A stretch of DNA of 10,308 nucleotides from JANNOG01 sp050329415 (GTDB lineage: Bacteria; Actinomycetota; Actinomycetes; Actinomycetales; JBBAYJ01): the NCBI GenBank assembly GCA_050329415.1, contig JBHJOS010000162.1, positions 1 through 10,308 of the forward strand, written 5' to 3'. Below are positions 8,621 to 10,308 of this stretch, one piece after another. Under the pieces are notes generated by a model. It was not told the origin of the DNA. It made no database searches and saw nothing but the letters and a program-made list of their open reading frames with translations. How positions within the stretch are numbered: position 1 is the stretch's first letter; the number at the start of each line of letters is the position of its first letter. The position numbers and the translations under genes were made by a program.

Positions 8621-8707
8621 GGGGTCAAGTCTTACTTTCCCACTTCTCGGGCCAACGAGGCCCGGGCCCGCGCCCCTCGGAGAAGTGGGAAAGTAAGACT
8701 TGACCCC
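8621..8707. mobile_element. 87-bp palindromic element, probable MITE/REP-like insertion
   Basis: Two perfect 28-bp inverted arms (8621-8648 and 8680-8707) surround a 31-nt GC-rich loop that can itself fold (GGGCC at 8649-8653 with GGCCC at 8659-8663). The arms start GGGGTCAAGTCTTACTTT and end in the complement, and are much less GC-rich than their surroundings. There is no ORF. From memory, palindromes with GGGGTCA...TGACCCC ends often accompany REP-associated (Y1) tyrosine transposases, so a non-autonomous element moved in trans is inferred. No target duplication is visible, which fits that class. The right arm begins 15 nt after the RDD gene's stop, so it may also act as a terminator. A purely native bidirectional terminator is the alternative. 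Confidence 0.6.
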
Positions 8708-8722
8708 AGCGCTACCGGGACC

Positions 8723-9136
8723 TCAGGCGGTGACGACCTGGGTGTTGGCGGCGCGATCGGGCAGGCCTCGCCCGTCGGGGGTGACCACGGCCGAACCCCA
8801 GATGAACACCGCGACGGCAGGGCCGACGGGGAGGATCAGGTGGACCAGCGCTGCGATGGCGACCACCGACAGGAAGCGGGTGCCCGCCTTCGACGTCGCG
8901 GGCTTGGCGCCGGTGTCGTGGTCGACCACCCGCAGACCCATGCGGCGCTTGCCCACGGTCGTGCCGGTCATCGAGACCATCAGGGTCTCGTAGAGGTACG
9001 CACCGAGCAACGCAGCGATCACCAGCCCCGGGCTGATGCCGCCGGTCAGAGCGGAGACGAGGGCCGCCGAAACCGCGACGATGCCGAGGTCGATGGCGCG
9101 GGCGATGGCGCGGGCGGCGGGGGGCGGGGTGGTCAC
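8723..9136 (-). CDS. RDD-family small membrane protein
   Basis: A 137-residue integral membrane protein of the RDD family. The family's first motif is RAIDLGIV (13-20), the middle signature is TTVGKRRMGLRVVD (59-72), and the final Asp motif is GLPDRAANTQVV (124-135). Hydrophobic segments lie at about 15-31, 36-56 and 88-114. Some RDD proteins have been linked to ion transport or stress tolerance, but most are uncharacterised, so no substrate is claimed. The GTG start gives the normal RDD N-terminus. It stands alone: a strong palindrome separates it from amt, and the dnaK control region follows it. An AGGA lies 10 nt before the start. Confidence 0.88.
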   Translation of the reverse strand: MTTPPPAARAIARAIDLGIVAVSAALVSALTGGISPGLVIAALLGAYLYETLMVSMTGTTVGKRRMGLRVVDHDTGAKPATSKAGTRFLSVVAIAALVHLILPVGPAVAVFIWGSAVVTPDGRGLPDRAANTQVVTA

Positions 9137-9145
9137 GGTGCGAGG

Positions 9146-9151
9146 ATCCTA
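9146..9151 (-). promoter_or_regulatory. Possible -10 box of the RDD gene
   Basis: TAGGAT on the minus strand fits the actinobacterial -10 (TANNNT) and lies 9 nt before the GTG start. That would give a nearly leaderless transcript. No clear -35 precedes it. Confidence 0.3.
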
Positions 9152-9170
9152 TGGTCTCGGGCGGACGCGA

Positions 9171-9231
9171 ACCACCGGCCGGGCAGCGGCGTCGACCCGA
9201 TCGGGTCGACGCCACCACCCTGGCCGGTGGT
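9171..9231 (-). terminator. Nested palindrome, probable amt terminator
   Basis: A perfect 26-nt palindrome (9188-9213; GGCGTCGACCC, GATC, GGGTCGACGCC) sits inside a second 10-bp stem (ACCACCGGCC at 9171-9180 with GGCCGGTGGT at 9222-9231). The internal loops are 7 and 8 nt. It begins 60 nt after the amt stop and ends 35 nt before the RDD start. There is no T-run, as is usual for high-GC terminators. The rest of the 154-bp gap (9137-9290) shows nothing else I can support. Confidence 0.6.
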
Positions 9232-9290
9232 CGGTCAGGGGCTCGACGAGGGGGGTTTCGTCGTGCCGCGCTGCGTTCTGTCCGGAAAGC

Positions 9291-10308
9291 TCAGCTGTAC
9301 TGCTGCACGTCGCTGGCGTAGCCGGGCACGCCGTGCTCGTGGAGGTCGAGGCCTTCCAACTCCACCTCGGGCGACACCCGCAACATGCCCGCGGACTTGA
9401 GCGCCGCGAACAGCGCACCGGTGGTGATGAGGACCCAGGCTGCGACGATGACGACACCAACGAGCTGCATGACCAGCTGGGAGATACCGCCGCCGTAGAA
9501 GAGGCCTGCGTCCTCACGCCCGAGGAAGGCGTCGTCGTAGGTGGCGAAGAAGCCGATGGCCAGCGTGCCCCAGACGCCGCAGATGCCGTGCACCGAGATG
9601 GCGCCGACCGGGTCGTCGATGCGGATCCGGTCGAAGAAGATGACCGAGAAGACCACGATCACGCCACCGATGGCGCCGGTGATGACCGCACCGAGTGGCG
9701 TCATGGCCGCCGTACCGGCGGTGATCGACACCAGACCGGCGAGAACGCCGTTGGCGGTCATTGCCACGTCGAGAGCACCGGTCTTGGCCCAGATGGTCGC
9801 ACCCGCAGCCACACCACCGGCAGCGGCGGCGAGCAACGTGGTCACGCCGGCACGCACGACGATGTTGTCGGCGGCGAGCTCCGAGCCGGCGTTGAAGCCG
9901 AAACAGCCGAACCACAGGATGAACACACCGATGACGGTGAAGACGATGTTGTGACCGGGGATGGCCTTGGGCTTGCCGTTCTCGTCGTACTTGCCGAGGC
10001 GTGGGCCGAGGAAGTAGGCACCCATCAGCGCGGCCCAACCGCCGGTGGAGTGCACGATGGTGGATCCGGCGAAGTCACTGAAGGCGGCGTCGCCGATGGT
10101 GATCTCGTTGAGGATGCCGTTGCCGCTCCAGAACGAGTGCACGACCATCGGGTAGATGAAGGCCGTCATGACGGCGCTGAAGATCAGGTAGCCACCGATC
10201 TTCGTCCGCTCTGCCATGGCCCCGGAGGCGATCGTCACCGCTGCTGCAGCGAAGACCACCTGGAAGAAGAACGGCGTGTAGCCCGTGTTGTAGGCGGTCA
10301 GTGCACCC
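9291..10308 (-). CDS. amt: Amt-family ammonium transporter, 5' end outside window
   Basis: The frame is open to the right window edge and shows 338 residues (about the last three quarters of a typical Amt), starting in TAYNTGYTPFFFQVVFAAAA; the N-terminal helices are outside. Amt proteins are trimeric inner-membrane channels for ammonium uptake. The two pore histidines are recognisable in GSTIVHSTGGWAAL and GAISVHGICGVWG, and FNAGSEL carries the pore serine motif. At least eight hydrophobic helices follow one another. The cytoplasmic C-terminus (SPEVELEGLDLHEHGVPGYA) has the conserved ELEGLDLxEHG segment that takes part in gating and PII (GlnK) control. No glnK follows: the next minus-strand gene is the RDD protein after a strong palindrome. 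Any GlnK gene would have to be upstream, outside the window. Start codon and regulation cannot be seen. Confidence 0.97.
   Translation of the reverse strand, partial: GALTAYNTGYTPFFFQVVFAAAAVTIASGAMAERTKIGGYLIFSAVMTAFIYPMVVHSFWSGNGILNEITIGDAAFSDFAGSTIVHSTGGWAALMGAYFLGPRLGKYDENGKPKAIPGHNIVFTVIGVFILWFGCFGFNAGSELAADNIVVRAGVTTLLAAAAGGVAAGATIWAKTGALDVAMTANGVLAGLVSITAGTAAMTPLGAVITGAIGGVIVVFSVIFFDRIRIDDPVGAISVHGICGVWGTLAIGFFATYDDAFLGREDAGLFYGGGISQLVMQLVGVVIVAAWVLITTGALFAALKSAGMLRVSPEVELEGLDLHEHGVPGYASDVQQYS

Noticed and set aside
8621..8707. Inverted-repeat ends (TCAAGT/ACTTGA) as an extra HspR site
   Set aside because: The similarity to HAIR half-sites is partial, and no partner half lies 7 nt away on either side.

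Overview
The window looks like chromosomal DNA from a high-GC member of the Actinomycetota. The evidence is the GC-rich sequence, the frequent GTG starts (six of the eight visible start codons), an HspR-type heat-shock regulator with its HAIR operator, and a SigR/SigH-type promoter. The DnaK acidic tail and an ATPase pair seen in Streptomyces- and Frankia-like genomes agree with this. I cannot place it below phylum with confidence. Every gene I accept lies on the minus strand, so transcription runs from high to low coordinates.

Region A (right edge, 9291-10308): the 3' part of an Amt ammonium transporter, its 5' end cut off by the window. It is followed by a nested palindrome (9171-9231) that probably ends its transcript. 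Region B (8723-9136): a small RDD-family membrane protein. Region C (8435-8722): a 288-bp control region. It holds an 87-bp hairpin element with 28-bp perfect inverted arms (probably a MITE/REP-like insertion), a near-perfect HAIR operator, an exact GGAAT-N18-GTT promoter, and a 9-bp hairpin in the dnaK leader.

Region D (3178-8434): the heat-shock operon dnaK - grpE - [EAL/HDOD-like gene] - dnaJ - hspR. dnaK/grpE and dnaJ/hspR each overlap by 4 bp (GTGA). DnaK, GrpE and DnaJ form the Hsp70 folding machine, and HspR, with DnaK as co-repressor in known actinobacteria, closes the feedback loop through HAIR. Two things depart from the usual plan: a regulatory-looking gene with an inactive EAL domain and an HDOD domain lies between grpE and dnaJ, and the DnaJ has no cysteine and so no zinc finger. 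A weak HAIR-like site overlapping a TTGACA box lies just ahead of dnaJ, which could restore separate control of dnaJ-hspR.

Region E (1-3057): two adjacent genes 7 bp apart. The first encodes a two-TM membrane protein with a degenerate NTPase-like domain. The second encodes a HerA/FtsK-like ATPase with an intact Walker A, cut off by the left edge. They probably form a membrane-anchored ATPase complex of unknown function, and this is the least understood part of the window.
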